This document shows, piece after piece, positions 33,298 to 41,489 of a DNA stretch of 64,000 bases. Within the stretch, counting starts at the first letter, position 1. Each line of letters starts with the position of its first letter. The notes beneath the pieces are model-generated. The model had not been told where the DNA came from. It saw only the letters and a list, made by a program, of their open reading frames with translations, and did not search any database. Source of the DNA: Candidatus Melainabacteria bacterium (GTDB taxonomy: Bacteria; Cyanobacteriota; Vampirovibrionia; Obscuribacterales; Obscuribacteraceae); the NCBI GenBank assembly GCA_017307165.1, contig JAFKGK010000001.1, forward strand, positions 310,001 to 374,000, read 5' to 3'. Both the position numbers and the translations under genes were made by a program.

Positions 33298-34392
33298 CTA
33301 AAGCACTAGACTGTAGACGCTCTCTATTTGACTCAGCAATGTAGCATCGTCTACTCGTGCGACATTTTTTGCTAGATATAGTGCCCCGCCTGCGCCTACT
33401 CCCTCTTTGACATTGCCTTCTTCGTAGGCTCGCAGACCTTTATGGACACTTGAGCCAAGCGTAAAATCTTCGGCATGTAGTGTTGCACCAACGGCGGTGG
33501 CGAGTGTGCGTATGTCCGAGTGTCTGTCGTGCATGATCCAGGGAGTTGTCGCCACCAGGCATCGATTTGAGAGATCGGTCGCATCTATTTTGATTTGCGT
33601 TGGCATTGCTTTTTTTAGACTTGCGGTCAGATGGTAGACTGCTAGCATCTGCGCTCCGCCTGCCAGTAATATCGACTTCACTCCATTTTCGAGCGCTCCG
33701 ATGATAAATCCTGCCGCAAATGCTTGAAAGGCATCGCCGTTTTGCGCCACTGCATATAGTGGCTCCTGCTGGCACCTCTCCTTGAGGTTCTGCCCCGTAC
33801 TCGATGAGCAATCCTTGTTGGCGCGCAACAGGGCCGCTTCAATGACTTTATTTTTTAGGACTGTCAGATCTTGCATTTGAGGAGGCAGGCTGTTTGAAAC
33901 CAGACCTTCGCATGATACATTCAGGGATTCGAGGATTAGACTTGCTGTTGTCGTCCCACCCGGCACGCATTCTGCAAGCACTTGCTGCTGCTGCGGCTGA
34001 GCACTTTTACCTGATCTGCGGCCTTGATCAAAAATCGCGAAGGCTAGATCGAGAGGCATCGCGGGACTTTGCCTGCAATCTTTGGCGACGGCTTTGTACT
34101 GCACGGTTTGCAGATCGCATTTTGGAGTAATACTGGCGCCCACATCAAATACTTTGAGCTCATGGTCAACAAATGATAGTGCTGCTCGAGTCAGCACTAC
34201 CGGCGAGCAGATGCCCAGCGGGGAAAGTGGAATGCAATTTGGACCAATTTTTTTCAAAGCGAGAAATTCGGCATCTAGAGCAGGAGTCTGCCTCCTGTCT
34301 TGCGCGGTCGCTCCAGCCGCTGAGATGCCATCGATGTCGGAAAGCGCTGTGGAAGCTAAAATCAAATTGAAACAAACATCAGGGGAATTCAT
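33298..34392 (-). CDS. CobT-like nicotinate-nucleotide phosphoribosyltransferase family protein (UPF0284)
   Basis: The 364-residue protein matches the UPF0284/CobT-like family found mainly in cyanobacteria and archaea. It has the long N-terminal region with GISAAGATAQDRRQTPALDAEFL, the VFDVGASITP segment, the signature ECVPGGTTTASLILESL, and the Gly-rich GVGAGGALYLA near the C-terminus. Its relative CobT activates the lower base of cobalamin by moving phosphoribose from nicotinate mononucleotide. The catalytic Glu of CobT cannot be placed by eye, and no cobalamin gene is nearby. The start overlaps the stop of the upstream membrane protein gene (TGATG), so the two are coupled. Confidence 0.8.
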   Translation of the reverse strand: MNSPDVCFNLILASTALSDIDGISAAGATAQDRRQTPALDAEFLALKKIGPNCIPLSPLGICSPVVLTRAALSFVDHELKVFDVGASITPKCDLQTVQYKAVAKDCRQSPAMPLDLAFAIFDQGRRSGKSAQPQQQQVLAECVPGGTTTASLILESLNVSCEGLVSNSLPPQMQDLTVLKNKVIEAALLRANKDCSSSTGQNLKERCQQEPLYAVAQNGDAFQAFAAGFIIGALENGVKSILLAGGAQMLAVYHLTASLKKAMPTQIKIDATDLSNRCLVATTPWIMHDRHSDIRTLATAVGATLHAEDFTLGSSVHKGLRAYEEGNVKEGVGAGGALYLAKNVARVDDATLLSQIESVYSLVL

Positions 34393-35282
34393 CAGCCATT
34401 CACTTTCAGCATGGCCACATCTTTTCTCAGACTTTCTGCCACCATCATTACCACCATCGGCACTGTCACCAGACCTGTAGCATGCTGCCAGACGAGTCCG
34501 AGAGCGACCCCACCGAGTCCATATTTTGCACCAAGCATCTGAGGCAGGGATAAAATGCCCAAAAATACCGATGCTACCGCTGTGGCAAAGGAAAGCATCA
34601 AAGCCCTGCTCCAGGTCAGTTTGAGAGACTCTACCGTAGTGGCCTTTAGATCGCGCAATTTGAAGCCTGCTATGGCAAGGGTAGCCACCGAATAATTAGA
34701 GAGGATCAATGCCGTGAAGGCAAAAACGCTTGCGGCTGCGTAACCTAGCCCCGACAGGCAAGCAGCGACCGTCGTGTCGATCAGGCCAGTCGAAGTATAT
34801 TGCGAGATTGTGTCTGGTTGGCAGAAAAACAGCAGCATGAAGGCCGAAGTATTGATCAGGCTCAAGGGGGAGCTGATGGCCAGCGCGATCAGGGCTGTTT
34901 TTAAAAGATAGCCTTTATGGCTCGTCAGCACTTGCTGAGCGCGCATCAATGCCTTATGGATTTGGTCTATCTCGTCAGGCTCGATGTCGAGATAGGCCCG
35001 CATGATGACAATCGAACGGTAAACCCACAATGCCGTGCCGATCAAGGCCAAAATGCCTGCGGCAATGAGACAGGCGCCCATCATTAGCAAACCAGGCCAG
35101 AGTGCACTGGCTTCGATAATACCGTCTGAGCCTCGCGCTTGATTTATTGTGTAAGGCAGGGCGAGGAGCAGCATGCTGGCGGCAAAAGTGATGAGTGTAG
35201 GCCAAACCAATTGCGAGGCGCATTTGATCCCCATCTTGAGCCAGACCATCCAATATTTTGGTTTAAAAAAGTACATCGCCAA
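34392..35282 (-). CDS. Polytopic membrane protein of unknown function
   Basis: The 296-residue protein has about six hydrophobic segments: LVWPTLITFAASMLLLALPY, LLMMGACLIAAGILALIGTA, ALIALAISSPLSLINTSAFM, AACLSGLGYAAASVFAFTAL, SFATAVASVFLGILSLPQML and a last one ending at VMMVAESL. A charged cytoplasmic loop (YLDIEPDEIDQIHKALMRAQQVLTSHKG without a catalytic motif) lies between helices 2 and 3. No transporter signature is recognised. One-base overlap with the UPF0284 gene indicates joint translation, so a function connected with that enzyme (for example a cofactor or precursor in the membrane) is conceivable but unproven. Confidence 0.72.
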   Translation of the reverse strand: MAMYFFKPKYWMVWLKMGIKCASQLVWPTLITFAASMLLLALPYTINQARGSDGIIEASALWPGLLMMGACLIAAGILALIGTALWVYRSIVIMRAYLDIEPDEIDQIHKALMRAQQVLTSHKGYLLKTALIALAISSPLSLINTSAFMLLFFCQPDTISQYTSTGLIDTTVAACLSGLGYAAASVFAFTALILSNYSVATLAIAGFKLRDLKATTVESLKLTWSRALMLSFATAVASVFLGILSLPQMLGAKYGLGGVALGLVWQHATGLVTVPMVVMMVAESLRKDVAMLKVNG

Positions 35283-35414
35283 AATTACGTTACGTTAAGT
35301 GCAAATTTAGCAGTCTTTGGGCCAAACAGCGAGTCTTAATTAGATCTTTAAAAGGATCTTGACAAAATATGCGAAGATTTGTCTTGGTAGATCAGGTTTT
35401 TGTTTAGGTAGCAG

Positions 35415-36467
35415 ATGATTCTCTCTCTTGGTATTTCTCCTCAACCGGGTGCGCTGGAGCGGGCACAAAAATTGCTCCTCGAGCTCGGCATGCAATACCA
35501 GGTCCTGCACACCCCAAATGCTACGGTTATTGTCGTGACTTCTGATGCCGACGCTCTGCCAGGGCATTTGTTTACGCAATTGGATGGCATAGAAAAAGTC
35601 GTCAGACTTGGCAATCGTAGTCCTCTATCCCGCCCTGGCGCCGATGGTGCCCTTGGCGTGACTTTTGGCCATGGACCGGCTGCCGTTACCGTGGGCGGTG
35701 GTGCTGCTCCTTTGATCGTGGCCGGCCCCTGTTCAGTCGAGTCGCGAGAGCATATCCTCGAGACTACTGCTGCAGTCAAGACTGCTGGTGCGAGGGCCTT
35801 GCGCGGCGGAGCCTACAAGCCACGTACTTCGCCATATGATTTTCAGGGCCTTGGATTGGAAGGTCTCAAGTATCTGCGTGAGGCGGGCGAAGCCTTCCAA
35901 ATGCCTGTCATCTCAGAGGTGATGTCGGCTGATCAGATTGCTGGTGCAGCTCCGTATGTAGATGTCTTTCAGGTGGGCGCTCGCAATATGTACAATTATG
36001 AGCTGCTTAAGGAGCTGGGCCGCCAGCCCAAGCCTGTCTTGCTCAAGAGAGCGATGTCTGCGACCGTCGACGAATTGGTACAATCCGCCGAATACATATT
36101 GAGCGAAGGTAATCCCTGGGTCATACTCTGCGAGAGAGGGATCAGGACGTTTGAGACCAGAGTACGCAATACTCTCGACCTATCGTGCGTGCCTGTGTTG
36201 CGATCGCTGACCAATTTGCCTGTCATGGTCGATCCTTCGCATGCAGTAGGCAAGCGAGATTTTATCCGGACGATGTCCAGAGCTGCCATTGCCTGTGGTG
36301 CAGATGGCTTGTTGCTAGAGACTCATCTCGTCCCTGCAAAATCTATCTCAGACGCGGCTCAGGCAATCAGCCCGGCCGTATTGAGCGAAATAGTCAAAGA
36401 CGCTCAAGTCATCTACAACGCGCTCAATCCCAAGATCACGGTGCAAAGCGGCGCAATATCTCAGTAA
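35415..36467 (+). CDS. aroF: 3-deoxy-7-phosphoheptulonate synthase (DAHP synthase)
   Basis: It condenses phosphoenolpyruvate and erythrose 4-phosphate, the first step of the shikimate pathway. The 350 residues comprise an N-terminal ferredoxin-like regulatory domain (residues 1-75; MILSLGISPQPGALERAQKLLLELGMQY) and a type I-beta barrel. Active-site segments are VAGPCSVESREHI, RGGAYKPRTSPYDFQGLG, QVGARNMYNYELL, LKRAMSATVDE, CERGIRTFE and VDPSHAVGKRDFI. The N-terminal domain resembles that of Thermotoga-type enzymes and may confer aromatic amino-acid feedback. The 3' end overlaps the convergent coiled-coil gene by 32 bp. aroB, aroC and aroA lie 20 kb away. Confidence 0.96.
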   Translation: MILSLGISPQPGALERAQKLLLELGMQYQVLHTPNATVIVVTSDADALPGHLFTQLDGIEKVVRLGNRSPLSRPGADGALGVTFGHGPAAVTVGGGAAPLIVAGPCSVESREHILETTAAVKTAGARALRGGAYKPRTSPYDFQGLGLEGLKYLREAGEAFQMPVISEVMSADQIAGAAPYVDVFQVGARNMYNYELLKELGRQPKPVLLKRAMSATVDELVQSAEYILSEGNPWVILCERGIRTFETRVRNTLDLSCVPVLRSLTNLPVMVDPSHAVGKRDFIRTMSRAAIACGADGLLLETHLVPAKSISDAAQAISPAVLSEIVKDAQVIYNALNPKITVQSGAISQ

Positions 36468-38934
36468 AATTGAGCTCTGGTTTGATCCCCTCTGGGATCT
36501 CGCCGATCGTGTCTGATACTGTCTTTTTATACACCGGCTTGCCATTGCTATTGCGATTGGGGACTTCCACAGGCTTGCCGTTCTCGTAGATCGGCCGCAA
36601 AATGACAGCACCAGCAATGTCGTTGAGGCTGTTGGAAAAGCGGTTGAAGCCTGCGCCGTCAGCTCCGACTCCACCTTCGTTTAGTCTTTTGACTTCGACA
36701 AAGTGAGGGGAGCGTGTGCCTGGTTGGTTGATAAATCTGCCATTCTTATCAAAGAGTATCAGTGTGCCATCAGCCGGCAGAGTGCCTTCTTCTTGGCGCT
36801 TGAGGACTTCGCGCAGTGTCGGTTGTGATTCGACCATGTCGTGGATCTGGCGATTGCGAGATTGGTCCAGCAGTCTGGCCTTGGACTCGAGATGCTCCTG
36901 GATCATTGCCAGCCGCCTTTCTGGCGAACCTGCACCCTTGGGGCCTGGTTCGGGCAGGTCGGGTAGCTTGTCCTGATAGCCCTTATACGAATTGGGCAAG
37001 CGATTCATCATTGATTCTAATTGTGCGACTGCTTCGATAGCAAAATTGCCTCGAGCACCCGCATCGTCCATGACTGCCATTTGTCTGGAGACACCACGGG
37101 CGTATTCTGATACTAGCTTGAGGCTGCGGGTGTAAGATGCGGGTCTTTCATTGCCTAGAGCCTCGCGTGCAGTATCCATGCGCCTTTGGGCCGATTGCTT
37201 TACCTGCTCCAGATTTTGTCCTGGTCTCTGGTTGTATTGACCGCGGGCGATATCGTCGAGTGTCTTTTGACCGGCTTGCATCTCACGCACAAACTCATTT
37301 TCGCGTACAGCTTTGAGTGCCTGCTCTCTTACTGGTTCCACGGCCTTATTAGCCGCTTGCAATGCTGTCGATGTAGATGGGGGCTCGAGTTTTGGTTCTG
37401 CTTTGATTTCTGGTTTTGCTTCTAAAACCGGCTCTGTAATCTTGTGCTTTGCTGCCGTGTCGATTGTCAGGGCTTCCTGTGCGATGGCTACAGGATCTGG
37501 TTTATCTTCGATTATTTTTGGTTTATTGATTTCAGTTTTGGGCTTTTCTGCTATCGCCGGCTTTTCTGCTTTGACCAGCAAGTCGGGATTTGCCTCGAGT
37601 TCTGTCAGGCGAGTTTGGTATCTGCCCACACCTTCGCTCATCTGCTCTTCGATTTGGGCCTTGCGAGCCTTGATGCCAGCCATCTCTTGTTGCGTGCTTG
37701 AGATCTGTCCATCTATCTCGGCCAGCTTAGTTGGCTTTTCGGCTTCAGCGGTTTTGAGCGCTCTTTCTGCCTCAACGACCTTGCCTTGCGCTCTTTGTTG
37801 GGCCTCTGGTCCAGCCATGGCCTTGAGTTGTTCTAAATCTCGCTTAGCTTCTTCAAAGGCTCGCTGCCTGGTTTCAAAATTACGTCTCTCTGGGCTGATC
37901 TGTCCTTCTTGAGTCGGTGATTCGCCTCGGCGCAATGTCTCACGAGCAGCTTCTTTTTCTTTAAAGAGTCTGTCATTGGTGGCACGCTTTTCGGGCAAGG
38001 ACTCGGCCATTTGTCTGGCCGATTGCAGTGCTTCTTGGGCCCTGGCGAGATTTTGCCTGGGTTGGACCAGGCCATCGATATCGGCTCTTTCGGTGCTCAG
38101 CTTGGTCAATTTGCCAGCAAGAGTGGTTTCTTTGCTCGAGAGAGAGGCGTGCTCTTGAGTAAGATTGCTTAGTTGGCTTTTGGCTTCTTGTAGATGCAGG
38201 TCTTCTTTGAGACGACCACGTCTGAGCTGAGCTTCTATGTCGCCAAAGGAGCCTGTAGACTTGGATTTGTCGGCGACTATCTCTCGCGCAGTCTCTACAT
38301 GAGCAGGTAATTTGGCTTCTTTGCCTGCAAAGGCTCGACCGAGAGGGCTAACGGTGGGATTGAGCGCACTATTTGATAAAAAATCATGGTGCCAGTTTTC
38401 TTTGACTTTAAATCCCTGTCTCGCTCCTAAACCGCCTGCCCCAATCGCTAGCATGGTGTCAAAAGCCATGGCACCGCCGGTAGCGGCGATCTGCTCGCGA
38501 TTTTTGTCGATATTTCTGCCTGAGTGATAGGCTTCGTTTACTGCGTTAAAAGTGGCTTGTGGGCGGCCGGCGATAAACTCAGAGGCAACCCAGTATGCTC
38601 CCATGCCTGCGCCAGCGACCATGGCTGCTCTCTGTCCCAAGGGCCCGGCCTTGCTAAGCGCTCCCAGTCCATAACCGATGGTGAATGTCTCGGCTACAGT
38701 GCTGGCTGTTTCGAACGGGTGCGCTACTGCGTCCTTGGTTTTGGCCCAAATGCCTTCGCCCAATCCCTGCGCGAGCACCATTCCAGCGCGTGAGGCGCTG
38801 GGCGCGTCCTGCTTGTCCGATGAGTTTGCAAAAGAAGGTTTTTCGAATGCCGATTTTGCCAGTATGTCCTGAACGCTTGTCGACTGCCTATCTGGCGTCT
38901 TGTCCATTTCGAGCCGCAGATTAGCTTCTTGCAT
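36436..38934 (-). CDS. Very large coiled-coil protein with hydrophobic N-terminal region
   Basis: The 832-residue product starts at ATG 38934, which has a GGAGA ribosome binding site at good distance; GTG 38946 is less likely. Residues 60-170 are Gly/Ala-rich and partly hydrophobic (GYGLGALSKAGPLGQRAAMVAGAGMGAYWVA, TGGAMAFDTMLAIGAGGLGARQG without a clean membrane helix call). Residues 220-450 form a long coiled coil (repeated A-E-K-R-L heptads). A Pro/Lys/Glu-rich stretch follows (450-530). The C-terminal 200 residues are more globular (GTLILFDKNGRFINQPGTRSPHFVEVKRLN). No known domain is recognised. It is divergent from the 39067 gene across an operator-like palindrome pair. Confidence 0.75.
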   Translation of the reverse strand: MQEANLRLEMDKTPDRQSTSVQDILAKSAFEKPSFANSSDKQDAPSASRAGMVLAQGLGEGIWAKTKDAVAHPFETASTVAETFTIGYGLGALSKAGPLGQRAAMVAGAGMGAYWVASEFIAGRPQATFNAVNEAYHSGRNIDKNREQIAATGGAMAFDTMLAIGAGGLGARQGFKVKENWHHDFLSNSALNPTVSPLGRAFAGKEAKLPAHVETAREIVADKSKSTGSFGDIEAQLRRGRLKEDLHLQEAKSQLSNLTQEHASLSSKETTLAGKLTKLSTERADIDGLVQPRQNLARAQEALQSARQMAESLPEKRATNDRLFKEKEAARETLRRGESPTQEGQISPERRNFETRQRAFEEAKRDLEQLKAMAGPEAQQRAQGKVVEAERALKTAEAEKPTKLAEIDGQISSTQQEMAGIKARKAQIEEQMSEGVGRYQTRLTELEANPDLLVKAEKPAIAEKPKTEINKPKIIEDKPDPVAIAQEALTIDTAAKHKITEPVLEAKPEIKAEPKLEPPSTSTALQAANKAVEPVREQALKAVRENEFVREMQAGQKTLDDIARGQYNQRPGQNLEQVKQSAQRRMDTAREALGNERPASYTRSLKLVSEYARGVSRQMAVMDDAGARGNFAIEAVAQLESMMNRLPNSYKGYQDKLPDLPEPGPKGAGSPERRLAMIQEHLESKARLLDQSRNRQIHDMVESQPTLREVLKRQEEGTLPADGTLILFDKNGRFINQPGTRSPHFVEVKRLNEGGVGADGAGFNRFSNSLNDIAGAVILRPIYENGKPVEVPNRNSNGKPVYKKTVSDTIGEIPEGIKPELNFTEILRRFAP

Positions 38935-39000
38935 TCTGGTCTCCACAAAAGAAAAGGGTTTGTAGAGGAAATATTAGATGGCGCTTATTGACAAGTCGAT

Positions 39001-39034
39001 TGGGGATTTCCCCACTGACCTTGGGGAAATTCCC
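39001..39034. promoter_or_regulatory. Pair of GGGGAnnTCCCC-like palindromes between divergent genes
   Basis: TGGGGATTTCCCCA (39001-39014) and TGGGGAAATTCCCA (39022-39035) are two near-palindromes with centres 21 bp apart, that is, two helical turns. ATTTCCCC (39006-39013) also pairs perfectly with GGGGAAAT (39023-39030) as a hairpin. They lie in the 132-bp spacer between the genes starting at 38934 (minus) and 39067 (plus). Operator function is inferred from symmetry and spacing. Confidence 0.5.
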
Positions 39035-39066
39035 ATAACCATACGATTGAGTGTTTTAATTGAGCC

Positions 39067-40011
39067 ATGACAGTCCAGGTTGATCCTCAATCCGACAATC
39101 TCCTGATCGGCGGCGTTTACTCTACGATCGCTCGTGGTTCTGCGCGTACCGAGTACATATTGGCCAAGGTCTTGCAAGTAAAAGACGACATCGTGCACCT
39201 GGTCATCTTGCCGGAAACTTATAAGAAGCGACCATTACTCGATCAGTTGCAGCAAGATGGAGTATCGCTTTGCCTCACACCTAATCTGGCCAAGGACTTT
39301 GTCGACGCGGCCAGAGAGCGGCATGTGGCTTTGACCCGCAAATTGTTTGCGCTTTTGAGGCCTGTATTTGTTGCTGAGGCTCCGATTTCGGACCTCGATC
39401 GCGCAGGCATGACTCAATGGCTTTTGCTCAATGACAAGACTGTGGTTGAAGCACCGGCGACTATTCAGTCAGAAGACAACCGGCGAGTCTATCTCCGCAT
39501 TTTTCTATTGTGCGGTCTGCCTTTCGGTCTTTTGCAGGGGGGCTATCATCTATTTAAAGATGGTCCGGTGGTGGGCGTTTTTGCATTTCTCTTTGGCTTT
39601 GTTCTTTTTGGCCTCGGTATGGCACTGTCTCAGTATTTAGCTATAAGGCGGAGGCTCGGTCTAAAGGTCAGGGACAATCTCCCTGAGCATTCGCTTTCGG
39701 CCTACCAGGTCGAAGAGTTGGAGTTGCCCTTTGTTTTTGCCCGGGCCTTTGAGCTTTGCGGTGAGGCCATTCGGACAATCAAAAATGTAAAAGTCCTCGA
39801 AGAAGACTTGTCCGGTGGTTGCATCGAGGCTGAAGTGGGGTTTTCTCTATCTGCCGAAGGCGAATATATAACAATTTGTCTCTACCGTATAAGCAATGAG
39901 CTTACGGGAGTGGTAGTGGCGAGCGTGCCTCGCGCAAATGGTGAAGTGGACATGGGCAAAAACTTTGAAAACGTCACTAGAGTCGCTAAATATTTGCGTA
40001 CTGTAAAATAG
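39067..40011 (+). CDS. Membrane protein of unknown function
   Basis: The 314-residue protein has a cytoplasmic-type N-terminal part (residues 1-140) that begins with DNLLIGGVYSTIARGSARTEYILAKVLQ and VHLVILPETYKKRP, suggesting a small beta domain. Two adjacent membrane helices follow (FLLCGLPFGLLQGGYHLF and GVFAFLFGFVLFGLGMALSQYLA, about 140-190), then a C-terminal soluble domain (about 215-314) with ELCGEAIRTIKNVKVLEEDLSGGCIEAEVGFSLS. I recognise no family. The C-terminal domain could be a small alpha/beta fold. The start lies 32 bp after an operator-like palindrome pair. Confidence 0.7.
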   Translation: MTVQVDPQSDNLLIGGVYSTIARGSARTEYILAKVLQVKDDIVHLVILPETYKKRPLLDQLQQDGVSLCLTPNLAKDFVDAARERHVALTRKLFALLRPVFVAEAPISDLDRAGMTQWLLLNDKTVVEAPATIQSEDNRRVYLRIFLLCGLPFGLLQGGYHLFKDGPVVGVFAFLFGFVLFGLGMALSQYLAIRRRLGLKVRDNLPEHSLSAYQVEELELPFVFARAFELCGEAIRTIKNVKVLEEDLSGGCIEAEVGFSLSAEGEYITICLYRISNELTGVVVASVPRANGEVDMGKNFENVTRVAKYLRTVK

Positions 40012-40061
40012 GCCATGTCTATCTAATGCAATTGCACAATTAGGAGAAATTGTAGAGGCTG

Positions 40062-41489
40062 ATGGCGACCGGGATCCTGTGTCTAGCTATATTTTTGGTC
40101 ATGGCCTCCTTAATGTATACGCGACGCATATCGGCGTTGCTTGCACTGCCCTTGATGGCTATCGCGATCAGTCTGGCGGGCTCAGGCCTGGACAAGGCAG
40201 GTTGTGATTTTTTGATGAAAGATGTCCTGGCCAAGGGCTCTCTTAAAATGCACAATGCTTATACCACCACCATGTTTGGTGCCATGCTCGCCGAATTGAT
40301 GAATAAGCATGGCATGGCGAGAGCTCTGGTCAGATGGGTTGCCGAGTTTGCCGGAGACAGCCCCTATCTTTTGGGTCTGGCGATGACTCTAGTAACAGCC
40401 CTTTTGTTTTCTACCCTTGGTGGGTTGGGGGCAGTCATCATGGTTGGTACGATAATATTGCCGGTCATGCTGTCTCTGGGTATTCCTAGCCTTGCATGTG
40501 CAGGGCTTTTTTTGTTTGGCATTTCGCTCGGTGGGATGTTTAATCTGACCAATTGGCAGCTCTACACCGATGTGCTGGGCATCGACAAGAGCCTGATCCT
40601 CTCTTTTGTCGCTCCTTTTTCTTTGATCATGGCTTTTGTGGTCTTGTTGTTTCTCTTTATCGAGCTTAAGCAAAAAAGCAATCTCAAATATTTTGCATTA
40701 GGCACGCTCGTCTTGGCGCTTGCCTATCCGTGGCTGAGCTCCATTGATCCGCGCACGCAAAATACTGAGAGTGATTTGGGGCTTTCGTATATCATCGCTC
40801 TCGTCATGATAGTGGTGTCTGCTGGCTATGCGATCATGAGACAAATCAAGGCCGATGGGTCTGCCTCGCCTTTGCTCGGTGTGCCGGGCTTTGCTCTCAT
40901 CACTCCCCTGATCCCTCTGATGTTCGTCCTGGTATTTCGCTGGGAGATCATCCCAGCCTTTATGCTTGGTATCGCCTATGGTGTGTTAACTACCTGGCGC
41001 AGAGACTCGATCAATATACTTACACGCTCAATCATTGACGGAGTAAACAATGTAGTGCCGGCTGTCTTGCTGATGGTTGGCATAGGTATGCTCATTACCT
41101 CGGTGATGAATGAAAATGTCTCGCAAGCCATAGCTCCGATCATCAAGGCTATAGTGCCCACCACGGCTATAGCTTATGTGGTGGTATTTACTGTAATCGC
41201 TCCGCTTGCCCTCTATCGCGGTCCGCTCAGTCTCTGGGGCATGGGGTCCGGACTAGTCACTCTGGTGGCCAAGGTGACCAGTCTGAGCTCTCAGGCTATC
41301 ATGGGCATGCTGATGTCGGTAGGGCAAATACAAGGCATCTGCGACCCTACCAATACGCAAAACATATGGGTGGCCGCTTATCTAGGCGTGGATACCCAAG
41401 CAATCCTCAAAAAAACGTTGCCGGTCGCCTGGCTTTTGGTGCTGGCCGGATTATGTCTGGCCATCGCGAGAGGATTTGTAGCATTTTGA
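40062..41489 (+). CDS. Polytopic transporter, GntP/citrate-transporter-like
   Basis: The 475-residue protein has about 11-12 membrane helices. The N-terminal half carries STLGGLGAVIMVGTIILPVML and GISLGGMFNLTNWQLYTDVLG; the C-terminal half carries APLALYRGPLSLWGMGSGLV and MLMSVGQIQGICDPTNTQNIWVAAYLG. Such paired re-entrant segments with Gly/Pro/Thr-Asn are typical of the ion-transporter superfamily (GntP, CitMHS and related). It probably takes up an organic acid or amide. Its stop overlaps the start of the hydantoinase/oxoprolinase gene, so the transporter likely supplies that enzyme's substrate. The ribosome binding site is GAGG, 7 nt before ATG. Confidence 0.75.
   Translation: MATGILCLAIFLVMASLMYTRRISALLALPLMAIAISLAGSGLDKAGCDFLMKDVLAKGSLKMHNAYTTTMFGAMLAELMNKHGMARALVRWVAEFAGDSPYLLGLAMTLVTALLFSTLGGLGAVIMVGTIILPVMLSLGIPSLACAGLFLFGISLGGMFNLTNWQLYTDVLGIDKSLILSFVAPFSLIMAFVVLLFLFIELKQKSNLKYFALGTLVLALAYPWLSSIDPRTQNTESDLGLSYIIALVMIVVSAGYAIMRQIKADGSASPLLGVPGFALITPLIPLMFVLVFRWEIIPAFMLGIAYGVLTTWRRDSINILTRSIIDGVNNVVPAVLLMVGIGMLITSVMNENVSQAIAPIIKAIVPTTAIAYVVVFTVIAPLALYRGPLSLWGMGSGLVTLVAKVTSLSSQAIMGMLMSVGQIQGICDPTNTQNIWVAAYLGVDTQAILKKTLPVAWLLVLAGLCLAIARGFVAF

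Noticed and set aside
36348-37912. Forward frames inside the large coiled-coil gene region
   Set aside because: They mirror the codon bias of the minus-strand gene and carry no recognisable domain.
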